Shown here one piece after another: positions 25,208 to 34,786 of a stretch of 64,000 bases of DNA (positions are counted from its first letter, which is position 1; every line of letters begins with the position of its first letter). The notes under the pieces are model-generated. The model did not search any database, was not told the DNA's origin, and saw only the letters and a list, made by a program, of their open reading frames with translations. The DNA is from JAZLJD01 sp045617725 (GTDB taxonomy: Bacteria > Bacillota > Clostridia > Lachnospirales > Lachnospiraceae): NCBI GenBank assembly GCA_045617725.1, contig JAZLJD010000028.1, positions 7,298 through 71,297 on the forward strand. The letters run 5' to 3'. The translations under genes were made by a program, and so were the position numbers.

Positions 25208-25603
25208 ATGATTAATACGAATGTTTTTGATTATATCGGCGTTTTGGGCAGGGCGGCAGATGCGTCCTGGCTTAGAGACGAACTCATCAACAACAATATT
25301 GCGAATGTGTCCACGCCGGGCTACAAGCGACAGGATACGAACTTCGAGGACGAGTTCAAGCGCGCCCTGAGCCGCCAGAACTTTGAACCCATGGATACGA
25401 AGGTGCGCCGCCTCGCGACCGATCTTGCCTCCGTTTCCGTGAAGGCGTATACCGACGGACGGAATGTTTCGTACCGCGTGGACGGCAATAATGTTGACAT
25501 AGATACCGAGAACGTAATGTTGGCCAAAAACCAAATCAAGTACCAGGGACTCACGCAGGCGATTGCGCAGGAGTTCTCGAACCTGTCGATGGTTATGAAG
25601 TAA
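25208..25603 (+). CDS. flgB: Flagellar rod protein FlgB
   Basis: 131 residues, the FlgB length. The N terminus LRDELINNNIANVSTPGYKR carries the rod/hook-family signature (NNIANVSTPGYK). The C terminus NQIKYQGLTQAI is typical of FlgB. It forms part of the proximal rod and is exported by the flagellar type III apparatus. First gene of a 34-kb operon; GGAGG lies 6 bp before the ATG. Confidence 0.95.
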   Translation: MINTNVFDYIGVLGRAADASWLRDELINNNIANVSTPGYKRQDTNFEDEFKRALSRQNFEPMDTKVRRLATDLASVSVKAYTDGRNVSYRVDGNNVDIDTENVMLAKNQIKYQGLTQAIAQEFSNLSMVMK

Positions 25604-25614
25604 GGAGGTAGCGT

Positions 25615-26067
25615 ATGGGATTGTTTACAAGTTTTGATATAGCGGCATCCGGCCTCACGGCGCAGCGGTACCGTATGGACATCATTTCGGAGAACGTAGC
25701 CAATGCATCCACAACACGCACGACGGACGGCACTCCGTACCGCCGCAAGGTTGTTACCTTTGAGGCCAAAGACTACGGACAGACCCCCTTTGGTACTTAC
25801 TTAAGCAAGGCACTGGGGCAGTCCCACGGAGGCGGCGGTGTAAGAGTCGCAGCCACCCTCGAGGATACCTGGACCGAGATGACCAAGGCGTACGATCCGG
25901 AGCATCCCGATGCGGATGAGAACGGTTATGTCTGGTATCCGAACGTCAATATCGTAACCGAAATGACGAACCTTATTGATGCTTCCAGAGCCTATGAGGC
26001 CAATACCACCGCCTTCAATGCAACGAAGGACATGGCACTCAACGGGCTGAACATCGGCAAGAGCTGA
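25615..26067 (+). CDS. flgC: Flagellar rod protein FlgC
   Basis: 150 residues. FDIAASGLTAQRYRMDIISENVANASTTRT is the FlgC form of the rod-family N-terminal motif. The C-terminal VNIVTEMTNLIDASRAYEANTTAFN helix is also family-typical. It is a proximal rod subunit. AAGGAGG precedes the ATG; the gap to flgB is 11 bp. Confidence 0.96.
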   Translation: MGLFTSFDIAASGLTAQRYRMDIISENVANASTTRTTDGTPYRRKVVTFEAKDYGQTPFGTYLSKALGQSHGGGGVRVAATLEDTWTEMTKAYDPEHPDADENGYVWYPNVNIVTEMTNLIDASRAYEANTTAFNATKDMALNGLNIGKS

Positions 26068-26083
26068 TAGGAGGATTTGATAA

Positions 26084-26407
26084 ATGAATGTAGCATCCAT
26101 CATTAACGCAGCGGGCGGAGCAACCGGAATACAGTCCATGTTAAACGGACAGACCGTTGCCGGCACGAAGGAATCCGAGGACATGTTTTCCTCCATCCTG
26201 AAGGCTGCGATAGACAATGTGAACAACACGAACGACCTCCTTTCGGCAGCGGAAAATGAGGAGATTAAGTGGGCTCTTGGCGAAAGCGAGAATACGCACC
26301 AGCTCACGATTGCACTTCAGAAGGCTTCCACCGCACTGCAGTATACGGTAGCGGTTCGCGACAAATTCATGGAAGCATATAAAGAGATTATGCAGCTGCA
26401 GATCTGA
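26084..26407 (+). CDS. fliE: Flagellar basal-body protein FliE
   Basis: 107 residues. The C-terminal half (HQLTIALQKASTALQYTVAVRDKFMEAYKEIMQLQI) is the conserved FliE signature. It connects the MS ring to the rod. Translation is likely from the ATG after GGAGG. A 79-bp gap with no clear signal follows before fliF. Confidence 0.95.
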   Translation: MNVASIINAAGGATGIQSMLNGQTVAGTKESEDMFSSILKAAIDNVNNTNDLLSAAENEEIKWALGESENTHQLTIALQKASTALQYTVAVRDKFMEAYKEIMQLQI

Positions 26408-26486
26408 TTTCTATAAAGTTACACAATGGGCCGTCATGGGAAGGCGAGCCGTGTAGAGAGCGCTATGGCGCAGGGAGCGTAGAAAC

Positions 26487-28076
26487 ATGCTGGAAACAGT
26501 AAAGAAATACTTGGACAAATTGAAGGAATGGTGGCAGAAGCACACACCGAAGCAGAAGACCGCGATTATTTCCATCTCGGCGGGATCGCTTTTGGCACTG
26601 ACGATTCTGATAACGATATTGGTACAGCCGAAATACGAATTGCTGGCAGCGTACGATACGGTAGCGGAAACGAGCGAGGTAATGGAGCTTTTGGAACAGA
26701 ACGAGATTACCTACAAAACGGATGACAACCGTACTTTGTATGTACTTAAGAACCAGAAGCTGAATGCAGAGCTGGTGCTGGGCACGAACGGTTACCAGTT
26801 TGAGTCCGCAGGCATTATGGAGTATATCGGCAGCGGGCTTACGACGACGGAGGCCGATAAAAAACGTGGCGAGCGTGAGTATAACACCAAGAGGCTCGAA
26901 AGATACTTAACTGAAGGATTTGATTTCGTAAAAGGCGCGTGGGTTACCCTCTTTGTTCCTGAGGATACCGGCACGCTTATTGCCGTTAATCAGGAATCCT
27001 ATGCATCCGTTACCTTGGATGTTACAGATGAGATGGATACCTCCAAGGCCCAGGGAATTGCGAATTACATCGCAATTCTTCTTGGCAACGATTCCACAAA
27101 GAACATCATGATTATGGACAAGCAGGGCAATACCTGGTTCTCCGGTACTTCGGATTCCAGTGTGGCCGGCGTTATTTCCGCGCAGTCCGATGCAAGGGCG
27201 GCCGCAGCCATGGAGCTTGAGAACCGTGCCATCAACTACGCACGCGGGCTCGGCTTTGTATTTGCAACCGCATCCGCCAATGCAGCCATGGACTTTAACA
27301 CAAAGGACGAGGTTCAGGTGAAGTATAAGGCTCCCGAAGGCAGCGACGCAGGCCTTCTTGACAGTGAGGAATACTACGAGGAGACTTCCTCGGGCGGTAC
27401 CGAGGGCATTCCGGGCACCGATTCGAACGGCGAGACGACTTATCCGTACTTAAACGGTTCCAACAGCGAGAACAGTATCGTGGATTATTCCAAGGACTGG
27501 CTCCAGGATACAACGACCACCAGCATTTCATCCCCCGCAGCGGGCCTGATTCCGTCCCAGTCTTCCATCGCCGTAACCATGACGAAGGTTACGAGAGTGG
27601 AGCAGGATGAGGCCAAGCGTACCGGCAAGCTCGACGGTATTTCCTGGAAGGAATATCAGGATACCTTTGCACAGAATTCACCGATTACCATCGATGAGGA
27701 GTACCTTCTGGGCTTTGCCAACGCAACCGGCATTCCCCTTGAGAATATTACCGTTATCGCCCGTGAACAGTTCGAATTCATTGACTCGGCAGGCATGGAT
27801 ATTGATTTCTTCGATATCGTAACGATTGGACTGATCATTGTTATTCTTGGCCTCCTGGCTTATGTCTTGTATGCGAGCTTCCATACTGCCCGCAGCCGTG
27901 AGGAAGCGGAGGAGCTTCCCGTGGAGTCCCTGCTCCAGTCGGCTCCGCCTGAGCTTGAGGATATTGAGCTTGAGACGAAGTCCGAAGCCCGCAAGCTTGT
28001 GGAGCGATTCGTGGAAGAGAATCCGGAGGCGGTTGCGAATCTTTTGCGTAACTGGCTTCAGGAAGATTGGGGGTAA
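26487..28076 (+). CDS. fliF: MS-ring protein FliF
   Basis: 529 residues, near the usual 530-560. A membrane helix lies at about residues 28-48 and a second at about 438-462. Between them is the ring-building region (NEITYKTDDNRTLYVL, VTLDVTDEMDTSKAQGIANY) and a Ser/Thr/Gly-rich loop around residues 295-345. The C-terminal cytoplasmic tail (KLVERFVEENPEAVANLLRNWLQEDWG) is the FliG-binding segment. It builds the MS ring on which the motor and export gate assemble. Confidence 0.96.
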   Translation: MLETVKKYLDKLKEWWQKHTPKQKTAIISISAGSLLALTILITILVQPKYELLAAYDTVAETSEVMELLEQNEITYKTDDNRTLYVLKNQKLNAELVLGTNGYQFESAGIMEYIGSGLTTTEADKKRGEREYNTKRLERYLTEGFDFVKGAWVTLFVPEDTGTLIAVNQESYASVTLDVTDEMDTSKAQGIANYIAILLGNDSTKNIMIMDKQGNTWFSGTSDSSVAGVISAQSDARAAAAMELENRAINYARGLGFVFATASANAAMDFNTKDEVQVKYKAPEGSDAGLLDSEEYYEETSSGGTEGIPGTDSNGETTYPYLNGSNSENSIVDYSKDWLQDTTTTSISSPAAGLIPSQSSIAVTMTKVTRVEQDEAKRTGKLDGISWKEYQDTFAQNSPITIDEEYLLGFANATGIPLENITVIAREQFEFIDSAGMDIDFFDIVTIGLIIVILGLLAYVLYASFHTARSREEAEELPVESLLQSAPPELEDIELETKSEARKLVERFVEENPEAVANLLRNWLQEDWG

Positions 28077-28082
28077 GGAAAT

Positions 28083-29102
28083 ATGGGCAGAAGTAACCAG
28101 GAAGAGAATTTTACCGGGATCCAGAAGGCGGCAATTCTGCTGATTTCTTTGGGACCCGAGAAGTCATCGCTGATTTTCCAGAATCTGAAAGAAGAAGAAA
28201 TCGAAGACCTGACCCTCGAGATTGCGAACACCAAGTCCGTTACTCCGAAGGCCAAAGAGGATGTCATAAACGAATTTTACGAGATATGCCTGGCACAGCA
28301 GTATATCGCAGAAGGCGGTATCGGCTACGCCAAAGAACTGCTCGAGAAAGCACTCGGTTCCGACAAGGCAGTGGATGTTATTACAAGACTTACCGCTTCC
28401 CTGCAGGTACGCCCCTTCGAATTTGTGCGTAAGACCGATGCTTCCCAGCTCCTTAACTTTATTCAGGATGAGCATCCGCAGACCATCGCCCTTATTCTGT
28501 CTTATTTGTCGAGCGCCCAGGCAGCCCTCATTCTGTCGGCTCTGCCGCCCGACAAGCAGGCAGATGTTACCAAACGTATTGCGACCATGGACCGTACCAG
28601 CCCCGATATCATCAAGGAAGTCGAGCGGAGCCTCGAAACCAAGCTCTCAAGCCTCGTCAACCAGGATTTCACCATTATCGGTGGTGTTGATGCGGTTGTC
28701 GATATCTTGAACACCGTAGACCGTGGTACCGAGAAACATATCATGGAGATTTTGGAAATCGAAGAGCCCGAGCTTGCTGACGACATCCGTAAGAAGATGT
28801 TCGTATTCGAGGATATCCTGCTTCTCGACGACCGTGCAATTCAGCGTGTACTCCGTGATGTTGACAATAACGAACTGGGCATTGCCTTAAAGGGTGCCAA
28901 CGAAGAGGTTCAGGGTGCCATCTTCCGAAATATGTCCTCACGTCTTGCTGTCATGATCAAAGAGGATATGGAATTCATGGGACCTGTACGTATGAAGGAT
29001 GTTGAAGATGCGCAGCAGAAGATTGTTAATACAATCCGTAAGCTGGAAGACTCCGGAGAGATTGTAATCTCCAGAGGCGGAGGTGACGAGATTATTGTCT
29101 AA
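28083..29102 (+). CDS. fliG: Flagellar motor switch protein FliG
   Basis: 339 residues. The N-terminal domain (GIQKAAILLISLGPEKSS) binds FliF. The EHPQTIALILSYL motif of the middle domain and the C-terminal charged torque helix (FVFEDILLLDDRAIQRVLRDVDN) are present. It couples stator motion to rotor rotation. It begins 6 bp after fliF, and its last codons overlap the start region of fliH. Confidence 0.97.
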   Translation: MGRSNQEENFTGIQKAAILLISLGPEKSSLIFQNLKEEEIEDLTLEIANTKSVTPKAKEDVINEFYEICLAQQYIAEGGIGYAKELLEKALGSDKAVDVITRLTASLQVRPFEFVRKTDASQLLNFIQDEHPQTIALILSYLSSAQAALILSALPPDKQADVTKRIATMDRTSPDIIKEVERSLETKLSSLVNQDFTIIGGVDAVVDILNTVDRGTEKHIMEILEIEEPELADDIRKKMFVFEDILLLDDRAIQRVLRDVDNNELGIALKGANEEVQGAIFRNMSSRLAVMIKEDMEFMGPVRMKDVEDAQQKIVNTIRKLEDSGEIVISRGGGDEIIV

Positions 29103-29928
29103 TCTTTTGAAAGGCAATTTCATAGCTTTTAACACACAGGAATTTCGTGTAATCGATACGAACTCTTTTGTGGAGCAGCGTCTTTCGGATATTGCGGCAC
29201 AGGCAGCAGCGGAGGCCCCGGATGATGAAGGCTTTCATGAAGGCCTGGATGCGGCCGAGGTGGCGGATCTTCTTACCATGGACATGGAGGGGGAGGCTCC
29301 CCTTCCCGACGAGACGGGCAGCAATGTCATAAAGGCAGATGCCATCATCTCGGAAGTACGGCAGGAAGCTGAAGCAGAGGCTTTTGCCATCCTGGAGGAG
29401 GCCCGTACCGAGGCAGAATCCATAAGGCAGCAGGCTCGCGAGCAGGGATATGCGGACGGCATGGCTTCGGCGCGCCTTAAAGAACAGGAAATCCTTTCGC
29501 ACCATGAGGAGGAATTCCGTGCACAGGCACAGGAGCTTGAGGCAGAATATGCGGCCAGAGTGAATGAACTCGAACCGGCACTCGTGGACATCATCACCGA
29601 TGTGTATTCCCACGTTTTTCATGTGGATTTATTGGGCCGCAAGGACCTTGTAAATATGCTTGTACGTGACACACTGCGCGGCAACGAGTCCCAGACCGGC
29701 TTTGTGGTGCACGTATCACCGGACGATTACAATTTTGTTTCCATGGCCAAAAAGGAATTCGCATCCGTTATACCGGGCGATGTTCCTTTGGACGTTGTGG
29801 AGGATATGACATTAAGCACAGGGGAATGCTTCATTGAGACCGGGAACGGCATTTTTGACTGCGGTCTTGATACGGAACTCATGCAGCTTCGCAAGGAACT
29901 TTGCCTGCTGTCTTATCGTAAGAACTAG
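29095..29928 (+). CDS. fliH: Flagellar export ATPase regulator FliH
   Basis: 277 residues from TTG at 29095, which has GGAGG 11 bp upstream and gives the usual MSNLLKGNFIAFN-type start. The GTG at 29083 lies inside that ribosome-binding site. A VIDTN motif follows, then a long Ala/Glu-rich helical region (residues about 80-165, EARTEAESIRQQAREQGYADG) and the C-terminal FliH domain. FliH dimers hold FliI near the export gate. The start overlaps the fliG stop by 8 bp. Confidence 0.9.
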   Translation: MSNLLKGNFIAFNTQEFRVIDTNSFVEQRLSDIAAQAAAEAPDDEGFHEGLDAAEVADLLTMDMEGEAPLPDETGSNVIKADAIISEVRQEAEAEAFAILEEARTEAESIRQQAREQGYADGMASARLKEQEILSHHEEEFRAQAQELEAEYAARVNELEPALVDIITDVYSHVFHVDLLGRKDLVNMLVRDTLRGNESQTGFVVHVSPDDYNFVSMAKKEFASVIPGDVPLDVVEDMTLSTGECFIETGNGIFDCGLDTELMQLRKELCLLSYRKN

Positions 29929-29939
29929 AGAGGGGTGGT

Positions 29940-31253
29940 TTGCTTTTGGCTCCGGACCTTAACAAATATAAAGAGCTTGGCAATCGCCACTTTTACAAAA
30001 AACTGGGAAAGATTGTCAATGTGGTCGGACTGACGCTTGAAAGCGCCGGACCCGATGCAAGACTGGGCGATTTGTGCCGCGTATATCCCGACCGAACCAG
30101 CTGCCGTTTCATACTGGCGGAGGTAGTCGGCTTCAAGGACAATCGGACCCTTTTGATGCCCTATGAAAGCTGCGACGGCATTAAGGTCGGCAGCAGTGTT
30201 GAGAATGAAGGACGTTGCCTTACGGTACAGGTGGGGGACTTCCTTTTGGGCCAGACTTTGGACGGACTCGGCCGGCCTTCCGAGATTCTGCCGCCCTTAA
30301 ACTGCGAGCAGTATCCCGTGGATGCACCGCCTCCGGACCCGATGAGCAGGCCCATCATTTCGGAGCCTCTGTCTCTGGGTGTTCGTGCGGTCGATGCACT
30401 GCTTACGGTCGGTAAGGGACAGCGTATCGGTATCTTTGCAGGCTCCGGTGTCGGTAAATCGACCCTGATGGGTATGTTTGCCAGAAATACAAAAGCGGAC
30501 GTCAATGTCATAGCGCTCATCGGCGAGCGTGGACGTGAGGTTCGTGAATTCATAGAGCGTGACCTCGGGGAGGAGGGCATGAAGCGGTCCGTAGTTGTGG
30601 TCGCAACCTCCGACAAACCCGCTTTGGAGCGTAACAAGGCGGCCAAAACCGCCACCGCAATCGCGGAATACTTCCGTGACCAGGGCAAGGACGTCCTCTT
30701 TATGATGGACTCCTTAACGCGTTTTTCCATGGCACAGCGTGAAATCGGCCTGGCCAGCGGGGAACCTCCCGTAACGCGTGGATATCCGCCTTCGGTATAT
30801 TCCGAAATGCCCAAGCTTTTGGAGCGTGCCGGCTGTAACGAACGGGGCTCCATAACGGGACTCTACACAGTCCTTGTGGAAGGTGAGGATTTCAACGAAC
30901 CCATCACCGATACCGCCCGAAGCATTCTGGATGGGCATATTATGTTAACCAGAAAGCTGGCCAATAAGAATCACTATCCGGCCATTGATATCCTGCAGTC
31001 CATATCGAGATGTATGTCACAGGTTACGGCGCCCGAGCAGAAACGTGCGGCCGGTAAAATCAAGAACATCATGGCAACCTATGCGGATGCAGAGGACCTC
31101 ATAAATATCGGTGCTTACAAAAAGGGCAGCAATAAAGAAATCGATTATGCGATTGAGAAAATCGGCGAAGTGAACGACTTCCTGATGCAGGAGGTATCAG
31201 ACCACGCTGATTTCAATGAAGCGGTGTCCGCTATGATTCACATCGTGGAATAG
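29940..31253 (+). CDS. fliI: Flagellum-specific ATPase FliI
   Basis: 437 residues from TTG at 29940, with AGGGGTGG just upstream. Walker A is GSGVGKST at about residue 168; VIALIGERGREVREFIERDL, MMDSLTRFSMAQREIGLA and PPSVYSEMPKLLERAG follow, all diagnostic for FliI against F1-ATPase beta. It energises export of rod, hook and filament subunits together with the proton gradient. Confidence 0.97.
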   Translation: MLLAPDLNKYKELGNRHFYKKLGKIVNVVGLTLESAGPDARLGDLCRVYPDRTSCRFILAEVVGFKDNRTLLMPYESCDGIKVGSSVENEGRCLTVQVGDFLLGQTLDGLGRPSEILPPLNCEQYPVDAPPPDPMSRPIISEPLSLGVRAVDALLTVGKGQRIGIFAGSGVGKSTLMGMFARNTKADVNVIALIGERGREVREFIERDLGEEGMKRSVVVVATSDKPALERNKAAKTATAIAEYFRDQGKDVLFMMDSLTRFSMAQREIGLASGEPPVTRGYPPSVYSEMPKLLERAGCNERGSITGLYTVLVEGEDFNEPITDTARSILDGHIMLTRKLANKNHYPAIDILQSISRCMSQVTAPEQKRAAGKIKNIMATYADAEDLINIGAYKKGSNKEIDYAIEKIGEVNDFLMQEVSDHADFNEAVSAMIHIVE

Positions 31254-31260
31254 GTGAGAA

Positions 31261-31710
31261 ATGGCCAGATTCAAATATCGGATGCAATCCATACTGGACC
31301 TTAAAATACAGCTCGAGGAAGCGGCCAGACAGAGATTCTCTTTGGCACAGATGAAGTTAAATCAAGAGGAAGAGGTGCTGGAATCGCTTCGCGCCCGGAA
31401 ACGCTTCTACGAGGAAGAGGGCGTAAGGCTTAGGCAGGATGCACTGAAGGTTCAGGAAATTATAGATAATAAAGCGGCGATTCTTCGGATGGACGACTAC
31501 ATTGCGGAGCAGCAGGAGGTCGTACGACTTGCGGAAGATGCACTCGAGCGGGAGCGGAAGGCACTGACGGAGGTTATGACGGAGCGTAAGAGCCACGAGA
31601 AATTAAGGGAGCGGGCCTTGGAGGAATTCATGAAGGAAGAGGCGGCTTCGGAAAGCAAAGCGATTGATGAACTTACCTCCTATCGCTATACCATAAATCA
31701 AGAGGGTTAA
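31261..31710 (+). CDS. fliJ: Flagellar export chaperone FliJ
   Basis: 149 residues, almost wholly coiled coil, starting with MARFKYRMQSILDLK, the typical FliJ opening (F.F.L..vL..K). It lies between fliI and the MotE-like gene, as in other Firmicutes. FliJ connects the ATPase ring to FlhA. The stop of fliI is 7 bp upstream. Confidence 0.9.
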   Translation: MARFKYRMQSILDLKIQLEEAARQRFSLAQMKLNQEEEVLESLRARKRFYEEEGVRLRQDALKVQEIIDNKAAILRMDDYIAEQQEVVRLAEDALERERKALTEVMTERKSHEKLRERALEEFMKEEAASESKAIDELTSYRYTINQEG

Positions 31711-31713
31711 CAG

Positions 31714-32562
31714 ATGGCAGATCAGAAAGCCGAGAAGGCCCGCCTTAAGGCGGAAAAAAAGAAACTTGCGGCAGACAAAAAACGCAATGCCAAGGAAGCG
31801 AAAAAGCGCGCCAGGGAGATTGCGAAACAGGAAAGAAAGCTTGAGAACGAAGCAGAGGGCAGTGGCTTCTCCGTCTTCGTTATTACGCTGTTCATAATTC
31901 TTGTCTGGCTTTTGATTATCGGTATTCTGATTAAGCTGGATGTGGGACATTTCGGCTCGGAGATTCTGAGCCCCTTAATCAAAGACGTGCCGGCCTTAAG
32001 CTGGATTCTTCCGAACTCGGAGGCCACGGAGGATGACACCTCGGTGCTGGACGGTTATTCGGACCTTAAGGCAGCGGTGGAACAGATTCGCGAGCTGGAG
32101 CTGGAGCTCTCCGAGGCGCAGGCTCTGAATGCCGAGTATGAGGATACCATATCCACTCTCAAGGCACGTGTTGAGAAGCTTACCATCTACGAGGAGGATG
32201 CGACGAAGCTCGAAAAAGAGAAGAACCTCTTTTACGAGGAGGTTATTTACGCCGCCAATGCTCCGTCCATCGAGGAATATGCCAAATGGTACGAAACCAT
32301 GGAGCCCGAGAATGCGGAATACTGGTACAAGCGTGTGGCACAGCAGATTCAGGTGGACAAGGAGTTCGAACGACTTGCGGATACGTTTGCGGACATGAAG
32401 CCCAAGAATGCCGCTTCCGTCCTTGAGAAGCTGGATGATATCAATCGTGCGGCGGATATTTTGTGGGCGATGGATACGGAAGCCAGAGCCAAAATCATGG
32501 ATGTGATCGACACCGAATACGGCGCCAAAATCACGCAGATTCTGGACAAACGGGAGCAATAA
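31714..32562 (+). CDS. MotE/YlxF-like flagellar protein (MgtE_N-type domain)
   Basis: 282 residues. A very basic, Lys/Ala-rich N terminus (about 1-48) precedes a membrane helix at about 50-72, a coiled coil at about 110-165 and a C-terminal MgtE_N-like domain (MKPKNAASVLEKLDDINRAADILWAMD). This is the architecture of YlxF/MotE, found between fliJ and fliK in Firmicutes; MotE-type proteins stabilise MotC in Rhizobiales. Its role here is unproven. It starts 3 bp after fliJ. Confidence 0.8.
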   Translation: MADQKAEKARLKAEKKKLAADKKRNAKEAKKRAREIAKQERKLENEAEGSGFSVFVITLFIILVWLLIIGILIKLDVGHFGSEILSPLIKDVPALSWILPNSEATEDDTSVLDGYSDLKAAVEQIRELELELSEAQALNAEYEDTISTLKARVEKLTIYEEDATKLEKEKNLFYEEVIYAANAPSIEEYAKWYETMEPENAEYWYKRVAQQIQVDKEFERLADTFADMKPKNAASVLEKLDDINRAADILWAMDTEARAKIMDVIDTEYGAKITQILDKREQ

Positions 32563-32590
32563 TTTTTTGATATATCTGCCGCTGTAAAGG

Positions 32591-32617
32591 TAAAGTTTTT
32601 CGGGCGGCTGACGATAT
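32591..32617 (+). promoter_or_regulatory. Sigma-28 (FliA) promoter before fliK
   Basis: TAAAGTTT (32591-32598), an 11-bp spacer, and GACGATAT (32610-32617) match the sigma-28 consensus TAAAGTTT-N11-GCCGATAA at 14 of 16 positions. A start near 32625 would place a TGGGG-TCAT-CCCCA hairpin at the 5' end of the RNA. It lies in the 127-bp gap, the largest in this part of the operon. Confidence 0.72.
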
Positions 32618-32689
32618 ATATACTGTGGGGTCATCCCCATAGTCCCGTAAGGGAATGCACATTGACAACTTAAGAGAGGAGGACGAAAC

Positions 32690-34084
32690 ATGACCAGTGC
32701 ACCTGTAACAAACCAGAGCAGCTTTTTCATGGATGTTACAAAGACCGATGTCAGACCATCGGACGGCAAAAGGGACACGGAATTCAAAGATATGCTGGCT
32801 TCTCATCATGAGGAAGAGAAAAAACCGGATATCCGCGAGGACGAACCGAAAGCCGTGAAAGCTCCGCAAAAGGCCGACAAACCGGCACGCAGAATAGAGC
32901 AGGCCAAAGAGGAAGCCGAGGCTGAAATGCCGGAAACGGAGCCGTCTGAAAATGTACTGACCGAAATCGCAGAGGAAGCAACCGCAGTCATGATGACCGC
33001 ACTTGCCGAAGAAATGAACATTAGTGTTCCGACTCTTCAGACCATGATGGAAGATGCGGGAATCGAACCGGTAGAGCTTTTGGACACATCCAAAATTCCG
33101 GACATTCTTGTTAACCTGACGGGAGCTGAAGACCGAATGAGCCTTTTGACAGATCAGGACCTCTACGAAAGTCTCGAAACGCTGACCCAATTGTCTGAGG
33201 ATGTCGTGAAGAATCTTGCAGACGATGTGATGGTGGAAGCTTCGAAAGCAGAAGAGTTTATTGACAGCCTGCAACCTGAGAATAACGCAGCTGCTGCAGA
33301 ATCCGAACTGATTCAGACAACAGCAGAAAACGTGATCACTGAGGACGCAGCTCCCGTTAAACTTCCCACTGCACAAGAGGATGACGAGACGATCCCTTTG
33401 GAAAGCAGAGTGGCGCAGAATGCGGAGGTATCTGTTAAGCCGGAAGAAGCAAAAGCAGAATCATCCGGTGACGAACACCCCGGTCAAAACCGTGAAAACC
33501 ACGGAACCGGCGCAGAAGCAAGCCTTAGAAACCAGCCCGTTAATGCATCGTTAACGCCTGCGGAGTTTACTGATACAGTGAGCTTTACAGAGAGCATTCA
33601 TACGGAATCGGCGGCAGCTCCCGACACGGAAATGATTATGCGTCAGATAACGGAATACATACGTGTTCAAAGTAACTCGGCCGTATCCGAAATCGAAATG
33701 CAGCTTCATCCCGCAAGTCTCGGAACCGTAAACCTTCAGCTTACAGCCAAAGCGGGAACCATTACAGCACAGTTCTATGCAGAAAACGAAGCAGTAAGAA
33801 CCGCACTTGAATCCCAGGTTACGGAACTTAAAGAGAATCTTGAGAACCAGGGCTTTAAGGTAGAAGCCGTGGAAGTAGCGGTAGGTAATTATTCGCAGCA
33901 GCAGTTTAGCGGAACCGATACCGGAAACGAAGGTCAGAACAGAGATTTTGAAAGCCGAAGAACACAGAGAGTGAGAAGAATTACTCTTGATGATTTGGAA
34001 GCAGTGGAAGAGGAACTTCCAGAAGATACAATTACCGTGGACATGATGCGCAGGCAGGGCAACAAAGTAGACTACCTCGCATAA
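32690..34084 (+). CDS. fliK: Flagellar hook-length control protein FliK
   Basis: 464 residues. The first 300 residues are low-complexity, rich in Glu, Ala, Lys and Thr, as expected for the measuring arm. The C-terminal Flg_hook domain contains SEIEMQLHPASLGTVNLQLTAKAG and VRTALESQVTELKENLENQGF. The C terminus after it (about residues 415-464) is charged. It sets hook length and switches export specificity. AGAGGAGG precedes the ATG. It is the first gene behind the sigma-28 promoter. Confidence 0.92.
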   Translation: MTSAPVTNQSSFFMDVTKTDVRPSDGKRDTEFKDMLASHHEEEKKPDIREDEPKAVKAPQKADKPARRIEQAKEEAEAEMPETEPSENVLTEIAEEATAVMMTALAEEMNISVPTLQTMMEDAGIEPVELLDTSKIPDILVNLTGAEDRMSLLTDQDLYESLETLTQLSEDVVKNLADDVMVEASKAEEFIDSLQPENNAAAAESELIQTTAENVITEDAAPVKLPTAQEDDETIPLESRVAQNAEVSVKPEEAKAESSGDEHPGQNRENHGTGAEASLRNQPVNASLTPAEFTDTVSFTESIHTESAAAPDTEMIMRQITEYIRVQSNSAVSEIEMQLHPASLGTVNLQLTAKAGTITAQFYAENEAVRTALESQVTELKENLENQGFKVEAVEVAVGNYSQQQFSGTDTGNEGQNRDFESRRTQRVRRITLDDLEAVEEELPEDTITVDMMRRQGNKVDYLA

Positions 34085-34099
34085 CCGGAAAGGAGAATT

Positions 34100-34756
34100 A
34101 TGAGCAGCAACGTAGCACAATTCGTAGATGGTAAATTCGTTACACCGAGTGCTCAGAATTTATCATTAGGCACAGCCGGTGAAGCCACAAAAAACAGCAG
34201 CACACCTGATAAAACAGATTTCCTGCAGCTCCTGGTAGCACAGATGAAATATCAGGACCCCCTGGAACCGACAGACAATACCGAATGGGTCAGCCAGTAC
34301 GCTACATTCTCGGAACTCGAAACCATGCAGTCCGTAAGCAGCAGCATGGACCTTATGAGAGCATCCGGACTGGTAGGACAGACCGTAATACTGAATTCGG
34401 TTGATTCGACCGGTAAGGAATCCACCGTATCAGGCAATGTTGATTATGTCGTTTATGAGAACGGGAAAGCATATCTTTCCGTAAATGATGGCCTTTATTC
34501 AATCGATACCCTTCAGACGGTAGCGGATAACGGATACCTTGAAGCATATGACAAGGCAACCAAATTCGTCGAAAGAACAGGCAAGCTTCCGGAAGCCATC
34601 AACATGAGGTTGGAGGACGAACAGGAACTTACATCACTTCTTGCAGAATATGCACTTATGAACGAATACGAAAGAGGATTCATCCACAATGAAGTAGTTG
34701 AGAAGCTTGAGGCTTGTGCAGAACAACTTCGAATTTTAAAAGCAACAGAATCTTAA
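34100..34756 (+). CDS. flgD: Hook-capping protein FlgD
   Basis: 218 residues. DKTDFLQLLVAQMKYQDPLEPTDN is the FlgD N-terminal signature, followed by VSQYATFSELETMQSV. The middle (LVGQTVILNSVDSTGKE, VDYVVYENGKAYLSV) is the beta-rich capping domain. A C-terminal extension of about 70 residues, Glu/Leu-rich (EDEQELTSLLAEYALMNEY), goes beyond the core family. FlgD caps the growing hook. Confidence 0.93.
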   Translation: MSSNVAQFVDGKFVTPSAQNLSLGTAGEATKNSSTPDKTDFLQLLVAQMKYQDPLEPTDNTEWVSQYATFSELETMQSVSSSMDLMRASGLVGQTVILNSVDSTGKESTVSGNVDYVVYENGKAYLSVNDGLYSIDTLQTVADNGYLEAYDKATKFVERTGKLPEAINMRLEDEQELTSLLAEYALMNEYERGFIHNEVVEKLEACAEQLRILKATES

Positions 34757-34786
34757 TAAAGCACTTTACTCATGGAGGAGGAAGCT

